Shown here in pieces: positions 23,672 to 34,532 of a DNA stretch of 64,000 bases (the first letter of the stretch is position 1; every line of letters begins with the position of its first letter). The stretch is taken from the NCBI GenBank assembly GCA_014529385.2, contig CM043970.1:63289496-63353495 (forward strand), read 5' to 3'. The stretch is from Adiantum capillus-veneris. Lineage: Eukaryota; Streptophyta; Polypodiopsida; Polypodiales; Pteridaceae. The notes below the pieces were generated by a model that saw only the letters and a list, made by a program, of their open reading frames with translations, searched no databases and was not told the origin of the DNA. The position numbers and the translations under genes are program-made.

Positions 23672-26600
23672 TCGCCCCAAGACATGCCTTTTCTGTTTGG
23701 AGGATGGTCGTTGACGATCTGAGTGTACTGAAGCTATGGAATACGATCGGAAAAAGCACGAACGCGCTGCAGGGAAACAACCTAGTGTGGCTATGGTTCA
23801 GATTCAAGGATTGGAGGAGTCTGACCCAGCGGTTTCATTAATCACGCGATCGGGTAAAAATGTGGTTCCAACTCCCGATGTGAAAATTCCGGATTGGACG
23901 GCTCGGGAAGAGATGCGGAAAAAGATTGTGTCCTGGTTGCCACAATCCGCACCACCAGTAAAGACAGCAGGACCATCGACTATGCCAACCACTGTAGGCC
24001 TGGAAATAAGGGAAGGGAAAGCTGGAATTAAGAGTGATATTAAAGAACAGGAGGAGTGGAATTCAGTTTGGAAAGAGGTTCTCACGTCACCAATTCAAGT
24101 ACCTCTAGGTTCATTGTTGAAATTGGTCCCGAATTTCCATAATGCATTGCTGCGACAAACGGCCACTTAGCTGAGGGAAGTCGCCATTGGGAAGGTTGAA
24201 AGTGAGGATGATGATTCAGCCCCGTTGCCGACAAATAGGATCACGGATACCCGTATTCCAGAACTTTCAGTTCGATACCATGGCACATACATTGACAAGG
24301 TACACTTGGACGGAGGAGCGGGGGTAAACATTCTCACCCAAGCAGTGTGTAAGCGTTTTGGTCTCAGTGATTGGGAGCCTGCACCCTTTGTAGTCCGCAT
24401 GGAAGATCAGCGAAGAGTGCAACCAGTGGGTTTACTTCGGGGTATTTTTTTGGATGTAGTGGGCTTGTCCTTTGCTGTTTCCTTAGTAGTTTTGAATATT
24501 GAAGATCATAATCAGGATTATCACATTATCTTGGGGAGACCCTGGTTACGACAAGCGAGGGTAAAACATAATTGGGAAGCAAATATGCTTACAGTAAAGA
24601 AGGGTAAAAGAAAAGTGCGTGTGATGTTGGGAACATGCCGACAACTAGTTCAGGCAGCATGGCCGGTGATAGCAGAAACAGTTAATATGGTGGAAGGATT
24701 AGAAGAGGATGAAGAGGAACAATTTCTCAAAGAGAATCCGGATTTGGTTTCTCTATACCTTGCGGATATTTCTCTGATTCCGAAAGGGCATTCGGTGGGG
24801 GTTTCAGGAACTCCAGGAGGAATAGGGGAGCCCCAACAACAGGTGCTTCCAAGTCCTGAGTCACTGGAGGACGTGATTCAGCAAGAACGAGCGTTTGAGG
24901 CGCAAATGGAAAAAATTACAAGGGTTAAGGAAGATGAATTAGAGAAGGTTTTTCTTGGGGAGCAAGCAGAGTCGCAGCCCATATACATTAATAAGAAGTT
25001 GGAAGCAAGTTTTAGAGATGATTTGATCAAATTACTAACAGAGTTTAAGGATGTTTTTGCATGGGAATATGCGGACATGCAGGGATTGGATCCTAAGTTT
25101 TATCAGCATACGATCAATCTGAAACCGGATGCGGTGCCCGTGAAGCAGCATTCGTATAGGATGAATCGGAATGTGGCAAAGCAAGTTAAATTGGAAATTG
25201 ATCGCCTGTTGGAAGTGGGTTTTATTACCCCTATTGATAATCCGGAATGGATTTCTCCGATTGTGGTAGTACCAAAGAAAAATAAGCAAATCCGAATTTG
25301 TGTGGATTACCGAAAATTGAATGCCGCTACTGTTCCAGATCCTTTTCCTCTCCCGTTTTTGGATTCCATTTTGGATGATGTAGCAGGACATGAGATGTAT
25401 ACTTTTCTGGATGGCTTTAGTGGATATAATCAAATCAAAATGGCATTGCGGGATCAACCAAAAACAACTTTTATTACCGCATGGGGAGTATTTGCTTGCA
25501 CAGTAATGTGGTTTGGATTGCGGAATGCACCTTCCACTTTTCAACGGGATATGTTTCAAATCTTTGGGCCTTACTTGACGGATTTTATGCGGATTTTTCT
25601 GGATGATCTCAGTGTTTTTGGAGCACAATTGGAGCATTTGCAACAATTACGGTTATGATTTACGAAATGCAGAGAGGTAAAATACAATTTGAATCCTTTA
25701 AAGTGTGCATTTGCTGCTCGCAGTGGCAGGCTCCTGGGGCATATCATCTCTGAAGACGGCATTTCTGTGGATCCGGATAAAATTGCCGCAATTATGGAAG
25801 CGCCTGCACCGCGGAATCAGAAACAGTGCTAGATTTTCCTGGGTCAAGCCCGATGGCATGGGAGGCATTTGAGGTTTGTCGCGCATTTGGCAATCCTGAT
25901 TACTCAGGTAGCTCATGCTATAGATTTCAAATGGACACAGGAATGTGATTTTGCTTTTTGAAGATTAAAACTGCAGCTCTCCAAAGCTCCAATTATGCTG
26001 GCACCGAATTGGGGGTAGGATTTTCATGTGTTTGTGGATGCTTCGGATCGCGCTATTGGCAGTGTGTTGATGCAGGAACAAAGTCAAGGATGGTTCCGAC
26101 CGGTCTATTATGCCAGTAGACGATTATCATCTTTAGAAAGAAATTATTCCGTAATGGAAAGGGAATGTTTAGGGATGATTTATTCAGTGAAGAAATTCCG
26201 GCACTATTTGTTGGGCCGACGGTTTTTCTTCCATGTGGACCATTTGGCTCTATTATACCTGGTAAGGCAACAGAATTTGACAGGAAGATTGGCCCGATGG
26301 GTGCTTCTGTTGCAGGAATTTGACTTTGAGTTCATACACAGGCCAGGGGCTCAGCATGCGATGGCTGACTACCTATCCCGGCTAGACTCTGGAGAGCCGC
26401 CGACGGGGGTCGCTGATGAATTTCCGGATGCATCTCTGTTTCTTACAGGAGTCGCTGCAGAAGATATTACCGCCCCGAGTCACGTAAGGGTCATTCCGAG
26501 CATTCCATGGACATGGTATGAGGAGATGTTTCATTTTCTCGACAGCGGCGACATGCCTTCCTTCTTGACCAGCCATCAGAGGAAACGTATGGCTATTAGA

Positions 26601-27779
26601 AGCAGGAATTTCGAGATCATTATGGGGAAGCTCTATTACCGCACGGTGGCAGAGGTGTTACTCCGATGTGTGCTACCACAGGAGCAGGAAGCAGTCCTAG
26701 AGGAAGTACATACGGGTATTGCCGGAGGTCACTTTGTAGCACTAATTACAGCTAGAAAGGTTCTTTAATCAGGATTATGGTGGCCCACATTGTTTCAAGA
26801 TGCGAGAAACTATGTGCAATAGTGTGATGTGTGTCAGCGTTTGGGGAAACCTACCAAACGGTCACGAATGCCTTTTCAGCCAGTCTTGCCCTTGGAGCCT
26901 TTTCAAAAGTGGGGTTTGGATTTTGTTGGTCCTTTTAAACCAGTGGTAGCTCACACAGGGAATAAGTATATCTTGACAGCCACGGATTACGCTACCAAAT
27001 GGGTGGAGGCATGGCCTTTGAGGGATAACACTGCAATTTTTGTGGCGGGATGCTTATATAAGGGTATATTTTCTAGATATGGCTGCCCTATTGAGCTGGT
27101 TAGTGACTGGGGAAGTCATTTTTTGAATAAGGTGATGGAGAGAATGTTGCAGTTTTACTTTGTATTGCACAGGAAATCTTCTCCATATTATCCTCAGGCG
27201 AATGGGCAAGCAGAATCAACTAATAAACAATTGATTCGAATTTTGACAAAGTTAGTGAATATGAATAGAACGGATTGGGATGTGAAACTTCCTTCTGCCT
27301 TATGGGCCTATTGGACAGCTTACAAAGTGGCAACAGGATTGACTCCTTTTAAGTTAGCATTTGGCATGGAGGCAATCACTCCGGTGGAGCATGTGATTCC
27401 GAGTTTGCGGATGTTGATTGCGGATCGGCTTCTTCTGGAGGATTCCGTGATTTATCGATTGGATGTTTTGCAGGAACTGGACGAAGAGCGGCTGCAGAGC
27501 TTTGCGGTGCTGCAGGATCTACAGTTTAGGCGGAAAAAATGGTTGGATTGCCCGAAATCACGGCAATTTGTTCGAGGACAACTGGTCCTTGTCTTCAATT
27601 TCCGTCTCGGGAAGATGCCGGGGAAGCTTAAATTAAGGTGGTCAGGACCATTTTGGATTTTTCAAGCATGCGGGCCTATTTCTTTTTATTTGGCGGATTT
27701 GCGGGGGGAGGTTATTTCTGTGCCGGTCAATGGTTTCAGAATGCGCCATTATGTTTCACCTACCACGATTCAGTGGTAG
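23625..27779 (+). pseudogene. Gypsy Pol polyprotein
   Basis: This frame overlaps the end of gag and runs to TAG 27777. A knuckle-like CLFCLEDGR comes first. The protease has VHLDGGAGVNILT, with DGG for D-S/T-G. RT has KQIRICVDYRKLN, FGLRNAPSTFQRDM and the catalytic IFLDDLSVFG. RNase H has FVDASDRAIGSVL, YSVMERECLGMIY and HAMADYLSRL. Integrase has the H2C2 region ending CDVCQR, then WGLDFVGPFKPV, ELVSDWGSHF and YYPQANGQAE. Stops lie at 23712 TGA, 24168 TAG, 25656 TGA, 25830 TAG, 25959 TGA, 26016 TAG, 26766 TAA and 26820 TAG, with no frameshift. Conserved Arg appears as Trp in DWGSHF and AYWTAYK, both explained by C to T. Confidence 0.9.
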
Positions 27780-27830
27780 GTGAAATGGTTTCAGACTGCG
27801 CCATTATGTTTCACCTACCACGATTCAGTG
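27732..27830 (+). repeat. 55-bp tandem duplication at the end of pol
   Basis: GGTTTCAGAATGCGCCATTA starts at 27732, and a near copy (GGTTTCAGACTGCGCCATTA) starts at 27787. The junction makes a hairpin, TTTCACCTACCAC (27754-27766) against GTGGTAGGTGAAA (27773-27785), that contains the pol stop codon. Confidence 0.85.
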
Positions 27831-28071
27831 CCCCTTTGCTGCGGTACAAGAGCCGGAAGCCGCCTTAATCATGATTGTGGATTCTTTTGCATGCAATCTT
27901 GGGAAGCGGGAAAAGATCTATGATGGTTGCGACACCGTGGATCGCCCTATTTTGGGAACTCATTGTGGAAGGGTTACTATTGCATGTAGACGTTGTTTAT
28001 TGTGGTTCTCTAGTTTCGTGTGTCGCACGCTCTTAGTGTTTTATTCTCTGCTCCTGCATCTCATCGCCACC

Positions 28072-30105
28072 ATGACAGCTTCTCTTCTACAATGTGTCCC
28101 TTTCACTCCCGTGCAGCAGCTCGCGCTTCGACGAGTGGACGCATGGCTGCAAGACTTGCGGCTGCGTGTGTTCGCCAACCTGGATTGGCAAGGAATCCCA
28201 GTGCACCCGCAGGCAGCACGTTTGATCGAGCAACTCGCGGCTGGTGATATGGTGGTCCTCAACAATCAACAGATATAGTTGACAGCAGAAAGAATCTCAA
28301 GATGTTGCTGTTTACCCAACGATGGCGTGGTGCGAGCCTCCCATGTGATCCCTACTGCAAATGTCGAGCAGGAATTTGGCTTGAAGGTCAAAGGGGAGTA
28401 TAAACTGTCACGGTTGTCAGAGGTGGCAACCAGGGATGCATATCGGTGGTTGCTTGAGGCGATTTGGCTACAGGCCAAAACGTATACTATTTCGACCTGA
28501 GCTAGAAATGTGTTACATTCGGCCAACTTTGGGCCAGTAGCTTGGGCAGCAGTGGTCAGAGAGCGACTGCTGGCGGAGTGCTAACGAGTGATGGCACAGT
28601 TGGGGAGGGGTACCCCAACCAATACAAAGGTGGGCCAACTGCTCACATTGATCTTTCCTTTGAGAGAAGTGTTTCCTCTCGCCCTGCGTCTTCTTTGCCA
28701 CTTTGAAGATGATTGCTTGGTGGTCAAAGGCACTAATCCTCCTCTGTTGCAAACACAAAGCTTGGCAGTGCCAACGGAGAGGGAAACACAGCAGCAAAAG
28801 GTGGGTACTGTGGAATTGCTTGGTTCATCGACGGCGGTGGTATCCTCTGGAGCCCAGGAGATGGCCACTGCAGGTGTAGGATCAGCAAGCCGCAACCGCG
28901 GCTGTGAGAAGGAGCAATTTTCAACACCACCTCCAACAACTGCATCTCCTGTTGCGGAAGATTCTACGGTGGCTCGCTGGCGCCGCCGAATTCAGGAAAG
29001 AGTTAGCAGTACGACTCCCTTGAGGATGAGCTCTACGGTTGCGGACGTCCCCGCTCAACCGGAAACGTCGGGTATTACGAATGCGGCTGCCTCGACGGGA
29101 GGTATTCTCCCCCCAGCGCTACCCTGGGAGGCTACGGCAGCAGCGACCCCTGCTGACCAATTACAAGCATGCGGCACATTTTTTAGCAGACTTGCAGAGT
29201 CTGTTCGTGCGGCCTGGCCAGCCCCAGCCACAGAGGGACGAGTCAATGAGCTGGAAGCGCAGGTAGCGACTTCGCAGACTCGGATTGACGAGTTAAACAC
29301 TCAGAATGAACAGCTGACTGCCACTACTCGCCAGTAAGGGGCAGAAATACAAAGATTAAGAGGGGCTAATGCTGAGTTTGTAAGGTCTATTCAACAAGAA
29401 CTTCTTCAGTTGAGAACACAGCATAGCCTAGCTTCTTACTTAACCTCGCACCCTGGCGATGTAATGATCAACATGATTGATTTGGATGCATTGGCAATGG
29501 AGATGTAAGAGGATCTCCGAACTTTTTTAGATAATCAATTACAAAGCTGGAGCACACGCTTGGCTACTGAGGTGGGACCACAGCCACCCGCTCAGCAGGT
29601 TGTGGTGCACCAACCCGAGTCATCCAACACTGACAGAGGTAAGAGTGTTTTTCTAGAGGATTTTGATGTTGCTGATTGGGCACAAGCTACAGACGATTGT
29701 GTTGAAGCCCAGGCTCATGTCTCTCGTTTGCAAAAAATGATTCTTCGATTTCGTAAGGAGAGGCGCAGGGTCTGTTTTTGGGTGGAGACCTTAGCTTATT
29801 CCTTTTCTCTCAGTCTCCCACCTTGCCCTCCATTTTGGGCTTCTCTTAATCACTACCTTACTCGTTATTATCCCTTGCATACACCTCTTGCTCCTCTGCC
29901 ACATCCGCCTCAATCTATCTCCTTGACAACGCAGTTTATTCCTCGGGCTGCCTGGCCGGAACAAATTGAGATAGATCCACGTCTTTTGGATGAGGTCTAT
30001 CGAGCCCATACTGCAGATTTTCGGGGCTTTGGCTATATTGATGTTTCCTCTTCACCAGAGCAGGGTGCAGAGAAACCACCGGAACCTTCCAACTGGAGGG
30101 GCTGA
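28072..30105 (+). pseudogene. Third ORF in the env position, unknown protein
   Basis: From ATG 28072 (ACCATGACAG context) one frame runs 678 codons to TGA 30103, ending about 35 bases before the 3' LTR. Stops inside are TAG 28276, TGA 28498, TAA 28582, TAA 29335 and TAA 29506; there is no frameshift. The N-terminal 230 residues look globular (RRVDAWLQDLRLRVF, then RLSEVATRDAYRWLLEAIW). A Ser/Thr/Ala/Pro-rich middle follows, then a coiled coil (GRVNELEAQVATSQTRIDEL) and a Pro-rich C-terminal region. I see no signal peptide and no clear membrane segment, so calling it an envelope is not justified. Extra 3' ORFs are known in some plant gypsy lineages (Tat/Ogre, Athila); I do not recognise this one. 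Confidence 0.7.
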
Positions 30106-30106
30106 T
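30096..30106 (+). promoter_or_regulatory. Possible polypurine tract
   Basis: GGAGGGGCTGA is the only purine-rich run near the 3' LTR, but it ends about 33 bases upstream of it, which is unusual. The intervening bases begin TGATTGTGGG and could be an older LTR edge. Confidence 0.35.
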
Positions 30107-30139
30107 TGTGGGTTTGCGCAATCCACCGTGCGTGCCAGG

Positions 30140-30538
30140 TGTTACGACATTAGCCGCACATGCGGTCCTGCGGTCCTCTAAACATTGCGGATCAGGAGTC
30201 AGAAGTCATGCGGTATGCGACGGCCGGAGCGGCAGTTCTTCATAGGATATCATGGGACAAGAGTGTGTGCACCGTTCCCGATCTGCACTGGAGCAGCGGT
30301 TGTATATGGAGGGGCATACGTATCTTTTGATGTAACTTAACCAATCTCTATGATATTCATGGCATCATCTATTGTACTCTGTGTCTGGATTACAGATGAA
30401 TGAAGCAAGGGTTGTTCTGTGTCTGTGTACTTTGTACTTCCTTCTCTTGTCATTCTGTGCGTTGATGTTCATATAATGTAGTTGCGGGTAATCATTCGCG
30501 TAATGCCTATTGCTCCTGTGTGGGCAATATCCATTACA
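30140..30538 (+). repeat. 3' LTR of the gypsy element
   Basis: This begins TGTTACGACATTAGCCGCAC and ends TCCATTACA, followed by the target duplication AATCT. Relative to the 5' LTR it has about eight G-to-A differences. Confidence 0.95.
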
Positions 30539-31060
30539 AATCTAGATTCACTAAGTCCTTTTAGGATTCATGCAAGAATAGAAAAACACTTAGGATTGAA
30601 CTTAAGTCTAGCCTCATGGCATCCTTCTAGTTACCAATGACAAGAGGCTCAAACTTAAGTTTGATCCCCACTTGCATATTCGAGTGTAGCACTAGCATGG
30701 AAGGCTAGCTTGATGACATATTTCTGGCTATCAAGGGCATAGAACAGCACCTTTAGGCTCAATCTTAAGTTCAAACCTCAAGTGCATCAGGGAATAAAAA
30801 TTCACTTTTAGGCTCAAACTTAAGTTTGATCCCCACTTGCATATTCGAGTGTAGCACTAGGGTGCATGCCTAGCCTCATGACATCCTTTTGGCTAGAAAA
30901 ATCATAGAGCTTCACTTTTAGGCTCAAATTTAATGTAGCACTAACTTGCAAGACTACTCTCATGACATCCCTGTGGCTAGAAAGGGTACAAAACAACATC
31001 TTTTGGATCAAACTTAAGTTCGAGCCTCGCCTACACATGCTAGTGTTTTTTTTTAAATGT
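30539..31060. repeat. AACTTAAGTT array, continuation
   Basis: The array interrupted at 21870 resumes here, with cores near 30648, 30749, 30812 and 31010 and the same GACATCCTTGTGGCTAG-like spacers. Confidence 0.82.
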
Positions 31061-31124
31061 ACTATTTAACTTAAACATGCTCCTTGTTTAGGTTCTAATA
31101 TTTTTCTTTTTGGTTGTTTTAGGA

Positions 31125-31853
31125 ATGGAGGCTTCCAATGTACCAAGTATACCAGAGTAGGGTGCACAAGTCTCCACACTCGATGTTCTTGGAATGTCCA
31201 CTCACGCCAAAACTACTGCTCCAAGAATAAAGGTTGACAAGACCTTTGAATTAACAAAAGAAGAAGGAGTGAAGTGGTTTGTGGATACCTACGATACAGA
31301 TGCAAACTACAAAGGTGACATCCATCTATATTTGTCACAAGGTGATATGAAATATGGAGACATGGGAATTGTTGTGGGTGTCAAAGATGATGTGGATGCA
31401 ACAGCAATGCCATGCTTTGCATGTAATGTGCTACCTATTGGAGAGACCACAAAGGCAAACAAGTTTTGCTTATCATTGGGTACTTTTCATGTAGCAGACA
31501 TGAATGGTAGCAAACTAGGAAAAGAAAATTCTATTGTAAAATTAGGATTGAAGATCTCCAGCTTCACTAATCAAGAAGACTTAGGTGTGGACTGTGTGGA
31601 AGACCTAGTGAAGGCAATGAAACAATGAAAGCAAGTCTTGAGCTTACCAAAGAAGATTGTACCTACAAAGAAACCAATAGGGGCACTATCTAAGAAAGTT
31701 GTGGAGAAGACAGGGAAAGCCATAGTTAGGAGTGCACTTGCAACATCAAGAGGTGCCTGTGCAAGCGCTTCAACACATGTAGAGAAGATCACTGCCACCA
31801 TTAATTTAGAGGAGCAAGAAGGTTCACAAGAGCAAGAAGCATTTAGTTTGTAG
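31125..31853 (+). pseudogene. Unknown 242-codon gene inside the repeat array
   Basis: From ATG 31125 one frame runs to TAG 31851 with a TAG at 31158 and a TGA at 31626; both would be Gln or Arg after a single C-to-T reversal. Residues include IKVDKTFELTKEEGVKWFVDTYDTD cut across two halves, then KGDIHLYLSQGDMKYGDMG and a Lys-rich tail (LPKKIVPTKKPIGALSKKVV). The ATG is preceded by TTTTTGGTTGTTTTAG, a strong acceptor, so this may be an internal exon. It is flanked on both sides by the AACTTAAGTT repeat. I do not recognise the family. Confidence 0.45.
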
Positions 31854-32760
31854 GCTCGAACTTAAGTTTGAACCTTGCCTCCACATGTTAGTGTAGCACT
31901 ACCATGTGAGGCCGAGCTCATGAGCACTACCATGTTAGGCCAATCTCAAGAGCATTGTAGTAATATAATCTTCCAAATAGAAATACTTACGGATCATGAA
32001 ATAAAAAGGATCATACCTTGAAAAATTCATAGTTAAGAGGTTTTTTGAATAATCCCTAGATGTGCACAATATATTAGTTTTATACATAGTGAATGCATTG
32101 AGACTAGACATGGCTTGAGACTTAAGCCTTACACATGAAACATAAGCTTAAGGTTAAGACTTAAGCCTTAGGCATGAACTTAAGTTTGAGCCTCACCTCC
32201 AAATGTGAAATAGGTAGCATGTTAGGCGAGCATCACGTGATCATGTGTATGAGTTTCAACGACAAAAGTCCTTGTCATAGAATCATACCTCAGTACTTCC
32301 AAGTGAAGCTTCATATCCTATTGTAGCGATTACATATGTTAAGAAAGAGTCATAATCTATAACAAGAAGTTGAAATTTATTTTGTAGGATCGAACTTAAG
32401 TTCGAGCCTTGCCTTTGTATGTTAGTGTAGCACTACCATATGAGTCCAGTATCATGAGCATTGTAGCAAAACAAATGTTACAAATAACAAAACACTTATA
32501 GATTATGAAGAAAATTGGATGATACCTTGAAAAATTCATAGATGAGGGGTTTTATAAATAGGTCATCAGTGCACATAGTATAAAAGGTTTTCACATAGTG
32601 AATGATGAAGACTAAAGGGGGCTTAGGGCTTACATTTTAAACTTCAAACATAAGCATAAATTTTGAGACTTAAGTTTTAGGCTTGAAACAAAAACCTAAA
32701 CTTTGAGGATTAAGCCTTAGGCTGGAGCTTAAGATTAAGCCTCACTTTCAAATGTACTTT
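31854..32760. repeat. AACTTAAGTT array, block with longer spacing
   Basis: Cores occur at about 31854, 32174, 32390-32405 (perfect TCGAACTTAAGTTCGA) and 32728, now 200-300 bp apart, separated by a longer unit that repeats ACCTTGAAAAATTCATAG and CACATAGTGAATG at about 32010-32110 and 32520-32620. Confidence 0.75.
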
Positions 32761-32924
32761 AGGTATCATTCTAGGTGAGCATTTTTGTGTTAATGTGCTA
32801 AATGGAGTCTTTCTAGCATAAAACGTCTGGGTTAGATGATGGAAATGAAATGGATTCTATGGTTATTGAAAATCCATTAGACTATTTTCTAAATAGGTAA
32901 AAATTTGGCTTTTTTCATCTTTCA

Positions 32925-33439
32925 GATGAAGACAACAAAATAGAAGACAAAAATAACATATCTCAAGCAGCACAAGTGCTACCCACCATTGTTGTAGAGA
33001 CCTTGTTTCATAAAGGTGATCTTGTAGAGCACAAAAGTGATCTTGTAGAAGAAACCTCTCAAAAAACTTCAAATGATATGACTAAAGAGGGTGAGAACAT
33101 GCTACCTACAATTGGAGAGACCCAAATTCATAAAAGTGACATTAGGAATAGTGAAGAGGAGATGGTGGTGGTAGAGCATCAAAGTGATTTTGTTGTGCAA
33201 AATTCTCCAAAATCTTCACACGACACTAACAACATGCCTCAAAGAGATGAGGATGCAGAGGCTAGTGAGAAGAAGGGTGAAGCCAATGAAGAGCTCCAAG
33301 CGACTCTTGCAACCAAGGACATACAAGAAAAATTTGACAAAGGGACAGGAAAAGCGACACCAAATACAAACAAAGTCCAAAGCATTCAAGAAAGGGAGCG
33401 GGGAGCAAGGGATTGAAGTTAGTGAGAAAATCAAAGGTA
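32925..33439 (+). pseudogene. Exon-like stretch, hydrophilic protein of unknown family
   Basis: The sequence TTTTTTCATCTTTCAG before 32925 is a good acceptor. The open frame then reads DEDNKIEDKNNISQAAQVLP and an imperfect repeat (LPTIVVETLFHKGDLVEHKS, LPTIGETQIHKSDI, VVEHQSDFVVQNSPKSS), ending GARD* at 33416. A donor-like AAATCAAAGGTACTT follows at about 33440. The composition is Glu/Lys/Ser-rich and probably disordered. It may belong with the frame at 31125-31853, with repeat sequence as intron. Confidence 0.35.
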
Positions 33440-33499
33440 CTTATTTGTCTAATGTGATTAGTATAGATATGGCCCTTTTTGGAAGATAATACAAAATTC

Positions 33500-34426
33500 T
33501 ATTATGTTGTCTTTGCAGGTGAAATTACGAGGGGCTACCTCTATGACGTACCACTAGTTTGATGTAGACTTTGTAGGATGAAATATTACCTGCCAGAGCC
33601 ACATAACTTACATGAGAGCTTTCAAGCACATAACTTGTAAAAGGGGGATGTTAACTATTTACATACTTACTTGTTTACAATGCTCGGGTAGTACAAAAGT
33701 GTCTCTTAGGTCAGTCCATTTCTTAGTAGAATCCACCTCAAGAAAACAAGACTCTCCTCTACGCACAGTAGCGTTGCGACCCTCCATGATTATCTTGAAC
33801 CATTGCACGTCAAACAAGTCGACAAAAAATCCTCTGTAATCGATCCTCAAAATCTCTTGTAGCGTGCCGAAGTAAGTGAGTTCCGCCACCACAGGATCTG
33901 CATCAGAGGAACGTCGTTGACTAGACTGTTCAAATTTTGCCATGATTCCACAATCTTGAGTAAAACGCTTTTTGTCGATCCGTTCCACCCTAAAATGTCG
34001 ACCTTTACACCATGCTGCTGTGTATGACTTATACTACAACGAACAAAGATTATGAGTGGCCGTTCAAACGTTTAGAAATAAAGTCACTAGCTAGTCGTAC
34101 ATTGCAAACTTACCTTGGTCGCACAACCCCGAGAGTACTCCCACTCTTCCTCAGTCACTTTGTCACCGCATTGTTGTGCGCCTGCGAACACGTCTATTGG
34201 GTTGCAAGATTGCTGCTTGTTGGCCATCGTCAGAGTCCGACGAGTTATAATTGGCAACAACTCGATCTATAATAGATGGATCGAACTCGCCAAATTCGCG
34301 AACGTGCTGCAAAGAAACACGTCTTGTCCGTCGCACAGCATGCTTGCATTGATTACAAGGACATAAGACCCTCGTTGAGAGATAGGTGTTTCGGTTGGAC
34401 GGTCCCACATCCTCGTCACTACTCAT
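33500..34426 (-). pseudogene. CACTA (En/Spm) gene with DUF4216-like domain
   Basis: ATG at 34426 begins MSSDEDVGPSNRN, followed by a CPCNQCKH zinc-binding motif as in CACTA transposase-associated proteins. A one-base shift leads into GAQQCGDKVTEEEWEYSRGC and a strong donor, CCAAGGTAAGT. After an acceptor TTTGTTCGTTGTAG the next exon reads WCKGRHFRVERIDKKRF and VVAELTYFGTLQEILRIDY, then FVDLFDVQWFKI and FVLPEHCKQ, matching the DUF4216 pattern seen next to CACTA transposases. A further donor and acceptor lead to WYVIEVAPRNF, with one TAG. The role in transposition is unknown. Confidence 0.6.
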
Positions 34427-34439
34427 AATGAGGATAAAA

Positions 34440-34488
34440 ATCTTATAACCTGGACAACAAATTTAATATTCTATTGGCATTCTTCGTC

Positions 34489-34532
<44 letters not shown>

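Larger units (their letters stand above)
21871..30538 (+). mobile_element. Complete Ty3/gypsy element with a third ORF
   Basis: LTRs of 398 and 399 bp (21871-22268 and 30140-30538) begin TGTTA and end CCATTACA; the 5-bp target duplication AATCT lies at 21866-21870 and 30539-30543. Inside are gag (22313-23671), pol (about 23625-27779) and a further long frame (28072-30105), each in a different frame. The LTRs differ at about 19 positions (near 5%), mostly transitions. No frameshift is visible in any of the three genes, yet 14 in-frame stops are. It is inserted in the AACTTAAGTT array. Confidence 0.95.

Noticed and set aside
22313-27779. Stop codons reassigned or read through (alternative genetic code)
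   Set aside because: All three stop codons occur in frame, other frames in the window end normally at the same codons, and the C-to-T explanation is simpler.
28072-30105. Third gypsy ORF as a true envelope protein
   Set aside because: No signal peptide, no clear membrane segment and no furin-like site is visible; position alone is not enough.
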